This document shows positions 7,695 through 15,236 of a DNA stretch of 64,000 bases, in pieces. Position 1 is the stretch's first letter. The number at the start of each line of letters is the position of its first letter. A model generated the notes under the pieces. The model saw only the letters and a list, made by a program, of their open reading frames with translations. It made no database searches and was not told the DNA's origin. The translations under genes and the position numbers were made by a program. This DNA comes from Nautilia sp. PV-1 (GTDB taxonomy: Bacteria > Campylobacterota > Campylobacteria > Campylobacterales > Nautiliaceae): positions 315,618-379,617 of the forward strand of contig NZ_CP026530.1 in NCBI RefSeq assembly GCF_004006315.1, given 5' to 3'.

Positions 7695-10334
7695 ATGCAA
7701 AGACTTCTCTCTCTTAAAGCCTCAGCCGGAAGCGGTAAGACGTTTTCGCTGGCTCTCAGGTATCTTGCGCTTCTTTTCAGGGGTGTAAACCCAAGCTCGA
7801 TTCTGGCGGTTACGTTTACGAATAAAGCGGCGAATGAAATGAAAGAGAGAGTTATTAAATTTTTAAATTCTATACAAAACGATGAAGATTTGCTGGAAAT
7901 TTTAAGCGAAACGTCAGGGATAGACAAAAAAGAGATTTTAAACAAAAAAGATTTTATTCTAAAAGAGTTTCTTACAAGCGATATACATATAACCACAATA
8001 GACGCGTTTATTCAGAAAATTATCAGAAAATTCGGTTATTACGCGGGAGTGGATGCGGATTTTGATATAAAAAGCGATAATTTGGAGAATATTTTTGAGC
8101 TTTTTATTGAAAAACTGGATAATAAAGAATTTAATTCACTTATAGAATTTGCCAAAATCGAAAATAAAAAATCAAAAAGCATAGTCGAGCTTTTTGAAAT
8201 GCTGTATGAAAAAGAAAAAGAGCTCTCTGAATGGAGAATGGAGAATGGAGAATGGAGAATTAAAGATCTTTTAAAAGAGATTGAAGATATAAAATCTAAA
8301 TTTATTATGGCGACCGAAGGGTGTACACAGATAAACAATTTCTTTAAAAAAGACCCTTTTGATATGCTCAAAGTTAAAACAATACCGAGCTTTTTGGAAA
8401 ATGGGACTCTTGCCAAAGTCAGAGGTTTTAAAAAATGCTACGAAGAATGGATGGACGGTGAGTTTGAAAGGCTTATTTCACTTATAAAAGAGCTTTTGAT
8501 TTCAAAAGAAAGGTATGTTCTAAATTCTCTTTTTTCACTGTATAAAAAATATCTGGAAATAAAAAACAGCGTTAAATCAAAAGAAAACTATCTTGATTTT
8601 AAAGATATTGAGCATAAGGTTTACGAACTTTTGGTTGAAGACGAACTTAACCGCGATTTTTTGTATTTCAGACTTGATTCGAAGATAGAGCATATTTTGA
8701 TTGACGAATTTCAGGATACTTCTATAACGCAGTGGAAAATATTCGAGCCTCTTGTGGATGAGATTAAATCGGGTGAGGGCGTTAAGAATTTTAAAAGTTT
8801 CTTTTATGTGGGAGACACAAAGCAGGCTATTTACAGATTCAGAGGTGGCAGCAGCGATCTTTTCGATTATGTTTACGAACAGCTTAAACCTTTCGGAATG
8901 CAGCAGGTGGAACTTCCTAAAAATTACCGTTCGAAAGAAGTGATTGTAGAATTTGTAAACAGACTGTTTAATTTAAACCAGCAGGCGGAAAAAAAAGGCG
9001 GATATGTGGAAGTTAAAGAGGGAGATCTGTTTGAGGGGCTTGAAGATACTTTGAAGTTTTTATTTGAAAACGGCGTAAGGGAAAGGGATATTGCCGTTTT
9101 GGTATACACCAACGACGATATACTAAAAGTGGCCGATTTTATAAAGGAAAAATTTAATAAAGAAGTGGTCACCGCCACAAGGGCGAAAGTTTCTTCCCAG
9201 CCGTTTGCCAAAGCGCTGATAGATATACTTAAATACACTTTTTATACACTTGAAAACAAAAAGGCCGAAATATACAAACTTAATTTTTTAACGCTCATAG
9301 GCAGACCTTATACGTCCGAGCCTTTTTACGTTCCTGTAAAAAAACCTTCGGAAATGATCAGGGATCTGATGTTTGAATATAATCTGATAGACGAATCGAG
9401 CCTTAAACTTCTTGAACATTCACTAAAATACAAAGATCTGTATGATTTCGTATACGGAATAGACGAATACGATGAAGAGCTTCCTTTAAGCGAATTTGAC
9501 GGTATTACGGTTATGACGGTGCATAAAAGCAAAGGTCTGGAATTTGAAAACGTAATCGTAATGGAAAAAATCGGCAGGGACAATAACAGAAGCAGCAATC
9601 TGCTGTTTGATTATGAAGGTATAGATTTAAAAGATATAAAATACAATATAGCCGGAAGGGAAATTCTTGATTATGAATACGCAAAAATTAAGGAAAAAGA
9701 AAAAACTCTGGAATTCAGGGATAAAAAAAACGTCGAATATGTAGCTTTCACCAGAGCCGTTAATTCCCTTTTTATATTAAAAAAAGAAAAATCTTCTTTT
9801 GTAAGTCCGCTGAGCGCTCAAAAAATCGGTAAATTCGAAACGGAAAGTGTGCCGGAAACCAAAAAAGAAAAAAGCAGATTCAGTCTGCACCTCAGACATC
9901 ACGGTCTTCAGGATGTTAAAAAAGAGACGGAATACAAACCGAACGATTTTGGAGCCATATATTTCGGGCTTGCTCTGCATTACGCTTTTGAAATGGAAGA
10001 TTACGATGCGGTCTTAAACAAATACGGAATTTATACCGATGTAGAAAAAGCATATGCCCTGTATGAGATGAGTAAAAAAGAATTGGAAATATTCGAAGGC
10101 AGAAAATACAAAGAAATTCCTTTTGTGTTTGAAAACGAAGAGGGAATTATGGATCTGATGATTGAAAACGAAGAGGAAGTAGTTATTATAGATTACAAAT
10201 CAGCAAGGCCTGAAGACGAAAGCGGTTATATTTCACAGGTTGAAAAATATAAAACCGCGGCTGAGAAACTGACTGATAAAAAAGTAAGAGGTTTTATACT
10301 TTATGCAGATGAAAAGAGATTAAGGGAGGTTTAG
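7695..10334 (+). CDS. addA: AddA/RecB-like helicase-nuclease
   Basis: 879 residues. A UvrD/Rep-type helicase core starts with Walker A ASAGSGKTF at 9-17; the DEFQDTSITQW Walker B/motif II, the GDTKQAIYRFRGG motif III and TVHKSKGLEF are all present. The C-terminal PD-(D/E)XK nuclease shows a metal-binding Asp and the IIDYKSAR motif. Such enzymes process double-strand ends for recombination. The partner AddB is not adjacent. Residues about 179-191 are encoded by an inserted heptad repeat (8229-8263), giving a WRMENGE-WRI segment in the helicase insertion region. Confidence 0.88.
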   Translation: MQRLLSLKASAGSGKTFSLALRYLALLFRGVNPSSILAVTFTNKAANEMKERVIKFLNSIQNDEDLLEILSETSGIDKKEILNKKDFILKEFLTSDIHITTIDAFIQKIIRKFGYYAGVDADFDIKSDNLENIFELFIEKLDNKEFNSLIEFAKIENKKSKSIVELFEMLYEKEKELSEWRMENGEWRIKDLLKEIEDIKSKFIMATEGCTQINNFFKKDPFDMLKVKTIPSFLENGTLAKVRGFKKCYEEWMDGEFERLISLIKELLISKERYVLNSLFSLYKKYLEIKNSVKSKENYLDFKDIEHKVYELLVEDELNRDFLYFRLDSKIEHILIDEFQDTSITQWKIFEPLVDEIKSGEGVKNFKSFFYVGDTKQAIYRFRGGSSDLFDYVYEQLKPFGMQQVELPKNYRSKEVIVEFVNRLFNLNQQAEKKGGYVEVKEGDLFEGLEDTLKFLFENGVRERDIAVLVYTNDDILKVADFIKEKFNKEVVTATRAKVSSQPFAKALIDILKYTFYTLENKKAEIYKLNFLTLIGRPYTSEPFYVPVKKPSEMIRDLMFEYNLIDESSLKLLEHSLKYKDLYDFVYGIDEYDEELPLSEFDGITVMTVHKSKGLEFENVIVMEKIGRDNNRSSNLLFDYEGIDLKDIKYNIAGREILDYEYAKIKEKEKTLEFRDKKNVEYVAFTRAVNSLFILKKEKSSFVSPLSAQKIGKFETESVPETKKEKSRFSLHLRHHGLQDVKKETEYKPNDFGAIYFGLALHYAFEMEDYDAVLNKYGIYTDVEKAYALYEMSKKELEIFEGRKYKEIPFVFENEEGIMDLMIENEEEVVIIDYKSARPEDESGYISQVEKYKTAAEKLTDKKVRGFILYADEKRLREV
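8229..8263 (+). repeat. 7-bp periodic repeat inside addA
   Basis: Four exact GAATGGA units plus GAATTAA. Because 7 is not a multiple of 3, three units make a 7-residue peptide period; the array is open in the addA frame. Confidence 0.85.
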
Positions 10335-10335
10335 G

Positions 10336-10497
10336 ATGTGTATGCAGACAAATTTCGGATGCTGTTTAATAGACGGAAAAATCGTTGAAAGCAAAAGCGC
10401 AAAGTTAAAAGTGAAAAATGAGAAATTAAAATCTCAAAAAAGAAATGCCGGAAAATCAAAAAAAGTAATTAACCAGTCAAAGGTTGAATTTGAATAA
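10336..10497 (+). CDS. Small basic protein with an N-terminal cysteine cluster
   Basis: 53 codons from the ATG one base after the addA stop, with GGGAGG directly upstream. The N-terminus reads MCMQTNFGCCLIDGKIVE, with three cysteines; the rest is lysine-rich and partly encoded by heptad repeats (10404-10438). It overlaps the start of lpxB, so the three genes look translationally linked. The strong ribosome site, tight packing and non-repeat cysteine-containing start argue for a real gene; the tail may be a repeat-driven extension. Function unknown. Confidence 0.5.
   Translation: MCMQTNFGCCLIDGKIVESKSAKLKVKNEKLKSQKRNAGKSKKVINQSKVEFE
10404..10438 (+). repeat. 7-bp periodic repeat inside the 53-codon gene
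   Basis: Successive units GTTAAAA, GTGAAAA, ATGAGAA, ATTAAAA and TCTCAAA; the last is a poor match. Confidence 0.65.
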
Positions 10498-11524
10498 ACT
10501 GCTTGTAAGCGCTTTGGAGCCGAGCGCAAACCTGCATTTAAAAGAAATTTTGAATGAGTGTAAAGTAAAAGGTGAAAAGTGTGAAATTACGGGAGTGTTT
10601 GATAAAAGTCTTGGAAATCCTATAATAGACGGTAACGAGTTTAACGTGATGGGATTTTTGGATGTAATTCCTAAAATCAGACTTGCCAAAAAGGCTATAG
10701 AAAAATTAAGCGATATGGCCGGCGAAGCGGATAAAGTGCTTTTGATTGACGCGCCGAGTTTTAATTTAAGACTTGCCAAAAAAATAAAGCAAAAACATCC
10801 CGATAAAGAAATAATTTATTATATTTTGCCTAAAGTCTGGGCATGGAAAAAAGGCAGAATAAAAGACGTAAACAGATACGTGGACGTTAAGGCGTATATT
10901 TTTCCGTTCGAAAGAGAAATATGGAAAGACGGCGTATATGTGGGCAATCCTCTGCTTGATGAAATAAAATTTTACAGGGACAGTGAAAAATACGGAAATA
11001 TAGCTTTTTTACCCGGCAGCAGAAAAAGTGAAATAAAATCTTTAATGCCGGTATTCAGAGAGCTTATCAAGCATCTGCCTGGCGGCAAACTTTTGGCCGT
11101 GCCTGAAATTTATAAAAATAATATAAATGAGATTTACGGGGATGTCAGCGGTTTTGAGATTGTTTATGATGCGCATAAGGCTTTGTTGAAAAGCGATTTT
11201 GCGTATATATGCAGCGGAACGGCTACGCTTGAAGCAGCGATTATAGGCACTCCTTTCGTTCTTATGTATAAAGCCCGTGAAATAGAATATATTATCGCCA
11301 AAACGTTTGTTAAGCTTAATTACGTAGGGCTGGCGAATATAATTTTTGAATGCGAAGGCCTTGGAGAGTTTCACAGTGAATATCTGCAGGATTTTGATAT
11401 TGAGGATTTAATTAATGATTTTCAAAATAGCGATTTTGCGGAATTTCAAAGAAAATCAAAAAAACTTAGAGAAATATTGAAATACGGAAGTGCCGAAAAC
11501 ATGGTGAAATTATTAATAAAGTAA
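10490..11524 (+). CDS. lpxB: Lipid-A-disaccharide synthase LpxB
   Basis: 344 residues. Joins UDP-diacylglucosamine and lipid X to make the lipid A disaccharide at the inner membrane. Family motifs are visible: SALEPSANLHL at the start, DAPSFNLRLAK, KVWAWKKGRI, LPGSRKSEI and CSGTATLEAA. I chose TTG 10490 (MNKLLVSALEPS) because AAGG at 10480-10483 is 6 bp upstream; TTG 10484 has no room for a ribosome site. A heptad repeat at 10552-10586 adds a CKVKGEKCEI segment soon after NLHLKEIL. The LpxH-like gene lies 2 kb downstream in the same gene run. Confidence 0.9.
   Translation: MNKLLVSALEPSANLHLKEILNECKVKGEKCEITGVFDKSLGNPIIDGNEFNVMGFLDVIPKIRLAKKAIEKLSDMAGEADKVLLIDAPSFNLRLAKKIKQKHPDKEIIYYILPKVWAWKKGRIKDVNRYVDVKAYIFPFEREIWKDGVYVGNPLLDEIKFYRDSEKYGNIAFLPGSRKSEIKSLMPVFRELIKHLPGGKLLAVPEIYKNNINEIYGDVSGFEIVYDAHKALLKSDFAYICSGTATLEAAIIGTPFVLMYKAREIEYIIAKTFVKLNYVGLANIIFECEGLGEFHSEYLQDFDIEDLINDFQNSDFAEFQRKSKKLREILKYGSAENMVKLLIK
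10552..10586 (+). repeat. Degenerate 7-bp periodic repeat inside lpxB
   Basis: Units GAATGAG, TGTAAAG, TAAAAGG, TGAAAAG and TGTGAAA, in frame near the lpxB N-terminus. Confidence 0.6.
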
Positions 11525-11540
11525 ATACGGCTTTAAACCT

Positions 11541-11568
11541 ACACAACTTAACGACTTTATAACTTTTT
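11541..11568 (-). repeat. 7-bp periodic repeat between lpxB and greA
   Basis: Units ACACAAC, TTAACGA, CTTTATA and ACTTTTT on the plus strand. It resembles the array at 51491 but is degenerate. Confidence 0.45.
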
Positions 11569-11571
11569 AGA

Positions 11572-11577
11572 TATAAT
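11572..11577 (+). promoter_or_regulatory. -10 box of greA
   Basis: TATAAT 32 bp before the greA ATG, in a T-rich context. Confidence 0.5.
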
Positions 11578-11608
11578 TATTAAAAAATATACGGTATAAA
11601 GGATAATA

Positions 11609-12097
11609 ATGCATAAAGAACCGATGACTAAATACGGATATGAAAAATTAAGCAAAGAGCTTGAGTATTTGAAAACAAAAGCAAGACCCGAAGTGGCTAA
11701 AGAAATAGACAGCGCAAGAGAACTCGGGGATTTAAAAGAAAACGCGGAATATCACGCGGCGAAAGAAAAGCAGTCTCATATTGAAAGAAGAATAGCGGAG
11801 CTCAGCGATATATTAAGTAGAGCCGTTGTAGTGGATCCTAGTGAGCACGCCCATAACAGGGTGGCGTTCGGGAGCACCGTTTATCTTATAGACGTTGATA
11901 CGGATGAAGAAGAAAAATACACTATAGTGGGAGCTCCGGAAGCAAACCCTGAAAAAGGGCTGATTTCTTATCATTCTCCTTTGGCGAAAGCGTTAATCGG
12001 AAAAGAAGTTGGAGATGAGGTGGAAGTAAATCTTCCGGGGGGCGTTAAAGTATATGAAATAGATAAAATCTGTTTTGAAAATATCTGTTTTAGCTAA
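11609..12097 (+). CDS. greA: Transcription elongation factor GreA
   Basis: 162 residues: an N-terminal coiled coil (about 10-75) with the acidic tip in SARELGDLKENAEYHAAKE, and a C-terminal FKBP-like domain ending with ISYHSPLAKALIGKEVGDEV. GreA enters the RNA polymerase secondary channel and promotes cleavage of backtracked RNA; the acidic tip residues needed for this are present. AAAGGA lies before the ATG. dut follows by 12 bp, suggesting a shared transcript. Confidence 0.95.
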   Translation: MHKEPMTKYGYEKLSKELEYLKTKARPEVAKEIDSARELGDLKENAEYHAAKEKQSHIERRIAELSDILSRAVVVDPSEHAHNRVAFGSTVYLIDVDTDEEEKYTIVGAPEANPEKGLISYHSPLAKALIGKEVGDEVEVNLPGGVKVYEIDKICFENICFS

Positions 12098-12109
12098 TAA
12101 AGGTTTTAG

Positions 12110-12538
12110 ATGAAACTTAAAATTAAAAAATTAAATAAAAATGCGGTTATTCCCGCATATCAGACTAAAGAAGCAGCGGGGTTTGATCTGCATTCGATAG
12201 AAGACGTAATTATCAATCCCGGAGAGAGAAAACTTATCGGCACTGGTCTGGCTTTTGAGATCGAGTTCGGATACGAGGTGCAGATAAGACCGAGAAGCGG
12301 TTTGGCATACAAACACGGTATAACGGTATTAAACACTCCTGGCACAATTGACAGCGATTACAGGGGAGAGATAAAAGTGCTTTTAATCAATCACGGAAAT
12401 GAGGCTTTTGAGATAAAAGAGGGAGAAAGAATAGCTCAGGCCGTAATAGCTCCTGTGGTACAGGCGGAAATAACAGAGGTTGAAGAATTAAGCGATACCG
12501 ACAGAGGTGCCGGAGGATTCGGGAGCACAGGGAAATAA
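12110..12538 (+). CDS. dut: dUTP diphosphatase
   Basis: 142 residues, the normal length of the trimeric dUTPase family. All five motifs are recognisable: [28 protein letters not shown] with the catalytic Asp, [10 protein letters not shown], and the C-terminal [11 protein letters not shown] clamp. Hydrolyses dUTP to dUMP and pyrophosphate, keeping uracil out of DNA and feeding thymidylate synthesis. It lies between greA and argC in the same direction. Confidence 0.96.
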   Translation: MKLKIKKLNKNAVIPAYQTKEAAGFDLHSIEDVIINPGERKLIGTGLAFEIEFGYEVQIRPRSGLAYKHGITVLNTPGTIDSDYRGEIKVLLINHGNEAFEIKEGERIAQAVIAPVVQAEITEVEELSDTDRGAGGFGSTGK

Positions 12539-12542
12539 TTTA

Positions 12543-12563
12543 GAATGGAGAATTGAGAATGAA
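12543..12563 (+). repeat. 7-bp periodic repeat supplying the argC ribosome site and start
   Basis: Units GAATGGA, GAATTGA and GAATGAA. The first unit junction contains GGAG and the third contains the ATG used by argC, 8 bp apart. Confidence 0.7.
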
Positions 12564-13542
12564 AAAAATCAGTGTGGCAATAGTTGGGGCGAGCGGTTAT
12601 ACGGGGCTGGAACTTATAAAAATACTGTTAAACCATCCCCATTTTGAAATATCAGGGCTTTTCGGAAGCGAAGGAGGAGAGAGAATAGAAGAAATTTATC
12701 CTTCGCTTAAAAGTGTGTTTGAATGTGAAATACAAAAATCCGATACCGAAAAACTGGCAAAATATGATTTGGTTTTTCTTGCCGTTCCTCACAAAACAGC
12801 CATGGCGCTGGTAAAAGAGCTTTACGGCAAAACTAAAATAGTCGATTTTTCAGCGGATTACAGGCTTAATCAGAAAAATTACGAAGATTATTACTGTCCT
12901 CATACCGATCCTGCAAATCTTGAAAATTCGGCATACGGACTGCCTGAAATTTTCAGGGAGTATATTAAAAAAGCAAGTTTAATTGCAAATCCGGGATGTT
13001 ATCCTACAGCCAGCATACTGGCTATTTATCCTTTTATAGAGTATATTGAAGACGGTGTTTTCGTAGATGCCAAAAGCGGAGTAAGCGGAGCAGGCAAGAA
13101 GCTCAGCTCGACTACTCATTTTGTAAAAGACAATGAGAATTTCTTTGCCTATAACCCTGTAAAACACCGCCATTCTGTTGAAATAAAAGAAAAAACAGGA
13201 TTAAACGTCACTTTTGTTCCGCAGCTTCTGCCGATTACGAGGGGAATGCAGGTTAGCGTATATGCAAAACTGAAAAAAGAGATAGACCCGTTAGAAATTT
13301 TACAAGAAACCTACAAAAATGAAGAATTTATAAGAATAAGCGGCAAGCCGGTGGAAATTAAAAACGTTGCGGGTACGCACTACTGCGATATTTTTGCCGT
13401 TAAAAACGGCAATATGCTTTTTATTAACAGCGTAATCGACAATCTTTTAAGAGGGGCTTCCAGCCAGGCGGTTGCAAACGCAAATCTTATGTTCGGATTT
13501 GAAGAAGGGCTCGCACTGCCTAAAATAGCCTATGTTCCGTAA
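12559..13542 (+). CDS. argC: N-acetyl-gamma-glutamyl-phosphate reductase ArgC
   Basis: 327 residues from ATG 12559. NADPH-dependent reduction of N-acetylglutamyl phosphate in arginine synthesis. The N-terminal dinucleotide fold shows VGASGYTGLELIKIL; the active-site cysteine is in IANPGCYPT (about 147), and later HRHSVEI and FVPQLLPITRGM motifs are present. An in-frame TTG at 12553 is possible, but GGAG at 12547-12550 is better spaced for the ATG. The start region is built from a heptad repeat. Neighbours have no link to arginine. Confidence 0.94.
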   Translation: MKKISVAIVGASGYTGLELIKILLNHPHFEISGLFGSEGGERIEEIYPSLKSVFECEIQKSDTEKLAKYDLVFLAVPHKTAMALVKELYGKTKIVDFSADYRLNQKNYEDYYCPHTDPANLENSAYGLPEIFREYIKKASLIANPGCYPTASILAIYPFIEYIEDGVFVDAKSGVSGAGKKLSSTTHFVKDNENFFAYNPVKHRHSVEIKEKTGLNVTFVPQLLPITRGMQVSVYAKLKKEIDPLEILQETYKNEEFIRISGKPVEIKNVAGTHYCDIFAVKNGNMLFINSVIDNLLRGASSQAVANANLMFGFEEGLALPKIAYVP

Positions 13543-13544
13543 AA

Positions 13545-13586
13545 GTGAAAAGTGAAAAGTGAAAAGTGAAAAATTAAAAGTTAAAA
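13545..13586 (+). repeat. 7-bp periodic repeat at the LpxH-like gene start
   Basis: Four GTGAAAA units followed by ATTAAAA and GTTAAAA, starting 2 bp after the argC stop. Successive units put a GTG in each of the three frames. Confidence 0.85.
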
Positions 13587-14275
13587 AAATTGAACTGAAA
13601 GACAAAGCGGCCGTAATTGCCGACGTGCATTATAAAAAAGGGGATAAAAAGTTTTTAAATCTTTTAAAAAAATGGATTGAAAACCCGCCTCCTCAGGTGT
13701 TTTTTCTGGGGGATGTTTTTCATCTTCTTCTGCCTTTTGCCTATTTGAAAAATTATAATAAAGAAGCCGTAAACCTTATAAATGAACTCTCTAAAAAAAC
13801 GGAAGTGTTTTATACTCCGGGAAACCATGATTTTAATATAGAAAAAATTTTTCCAAACGCGGTTTTTGCCGATGCTTTTTTTGACGATAAAAAAAATATT
13901 TTTTTAACGCACGGCGATTTAACCGATACCGATTCTTTGTACAGGATGTATGTAAAAATTATAAGAAACGAAACAGTTGAAAAAATATTGAATGTGATTT
14001 CCCTGAACTTCATAAACAACTGGATGTTTAAAAAAATTCTTTCTAAAAAAATAAGCTGTAAAAAGCTTGAAAATTTTGAAAAAAAAATTAAAGAAAAGTT
14101 AAAATTATACGATTATGGTATAATTATTGAAGGTCATTACCATCAAAACAGAATATTACATTTTCAAGACAGAGAGTATATAAATTTGCCGGCATTTATT
14201 TGCACTAAAAGCTATATTTTAATACAATTAGACAATAATCCGATAATAAAGGAAATAGGATATGATGGACGATAA
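13559..14275 (+). CDS. LpxH-like metallophosphoesterase
   Basis: About 238 residues. The calcineurin-like metal motifs are visible in order: ADVHY, LGDVFHLL, GNHDFN, THGD and GHYHQNR. The pattern and length fit UDP-2,3-diacylglucosamine hydrolases, and lpxB upstream supports a lipid A role; identity with LpxH is inference. The N-terminus is uncertain: GTG 13559 lies inside the heptad array, has no clear ribosome site, and the first 12 residues are repeat-encoded. The conserved fold begins near residue 18. The 3' end overlaps cheV by 14 bp. Confidence 0.72.
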   Translation: MKSEKLKVKKIELKDKAAVIADVHYKKGDKKFLNLLKKWIENPPPQVFFLGDVFHLLLPFAYLKNYNKEAVNLINELSKKTEVFYTPGNHDFNIEKIFPNAVFADAFFDDKKNIFLTHGDLTDTDSLYRMYVKIIRNETVEKILNVISLNFINNWMFKKILSKKISCKKLENFEKKIKEKLKLYDYGIIIEGHYHQNRILHFQDREYINLPAFICTKSYILIQLDNNPIIKEIGYDGR

Positions 14276-15224
14276 AACGCTAAAAGTAGGCTCTAACGAA
14301 TTAGAACTTGTCGATTTCAGACTTTATAAAAAAGAACCGAACGGCGGTATTTATGAAGGTGTTTACGGTATTAACGTTGCTAAAGTAAGAGAAATTATAA
14401 AAATGCCTGAACTCACTGAGCTGCCTGGAAGCGAAGATTATATTGAAGGGATTTTCGATTTAAGGGGAGTGGTTGTCCCTGTCGTTGATCTGGCAAAATG
14501 GATGGGAATTACGGTGCCGAGCGAAGATGAGGCTCCTATTAAAAAAAGAGTGATTATTACGGAATTTAATAATATCCTTATAGGTTTTATCGTTCATGAC
14601 GCTAAAAGAATCAGAAGAATCAGCTGGGCGGATATCGAACCGGCTCAGTTCGGTGTCGGCCAGGGAAAACTGGACAGAAGTAAAATCACCGGTATTACAA
14701 GAATAGAAAACGGCGAAATTCTTTTAATACTTGATTTGGAAAGTATTGTTGAAGAAATGGGTCTTTTTGAAGCAAATCTTGAAGACGTTGATTTGGATTC
14801 TATTCAAAAATTCAGCGGTATGGTGTTGCTTGTGGACGACTCTGCTACGGCCAGAAGAATAGAAAGAGACGCGCTTGAAAAAATGGGATTTGAAGTTATT
14901 GAGGCAACAAACGGAGAGGAAGGCCTTCAAAAGCTTGAAGAGTTATATGCAGTATACAGGGATAATTTGAAAGACAAATTAAAACTTATCCTTAGCGACG
15001 TTGAAATGCCTAAAATGGACGGATATCATATGGCGGCTAAAATACATGCGGATGAAAGATTTAAAGATATTCCTCTTGTGTTCAGTTCGTCTATTTCCGA
15101 CGCATTCAGCGATATAAGAGGTAAGGCCGTAGGTGCTGAAGGATATCTTGTTAAATTCGATTCAAATAAATTTTATCAGCAGATTGCGGATATTTTACAA
15201 AACCATAAAGAAAATAATTCTTAA
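14262..15224 (+). CDS. cheV: CheV chemotaxis coupling protein (CheW-receiver fusion)
   Basis: 320 residues: an N-terminal CheW-like domain (about 10-170, with GIFDLRGVVVPVVDL) and a C-terminal receiver domain with the acidic pair VDDS and phospho-acceptor in SDVEMPKMDGY. CheV links receptors to CheA and can adapt the signal through phosphorylation of its receiver. Two adjacent ATGs (14262 and 14265) are possible starts; AAGGAAATAGGA precedes them. It is 12 bp before cheA. Confidence 0.94.
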   Translation: MMDDKTLKVGSNELELVDFRLYKKEPNGGIYEGVYGINVAKVREIIKMPELTELPGSEDYIEGIFDLRGVVVPVVDLAKWMGITVPSEDEAPIKKRVIITEFNNILIGFIVHDAKRIRRISWADIEPAQFGVGQGKLDRSKITGITRIENGEILLILDLESIVEEMGLFEANLEDVDLDSIQKFSGMVLLVDDSATARRIERDALEKMGFEVIEATNGEEGLQKLEELYAVYRDNLKDKLKLILSDVEMPKMDGYHMAAKIHADERFKDIPLVFSSSISDAFSDIRGKAVGAEGYLVKFDSNKFYQQIADILQNHKENNS

Positions 15225-15236
15225 GAAAGGTAGGCT

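Noticed and set aside
7634-7996. 120-codon minus-strand frame over the start of addA
   Set aside because: Antisense shadow of addA Walker A region with low-complexity Ser/Leu/Phe content and no ribosome site.
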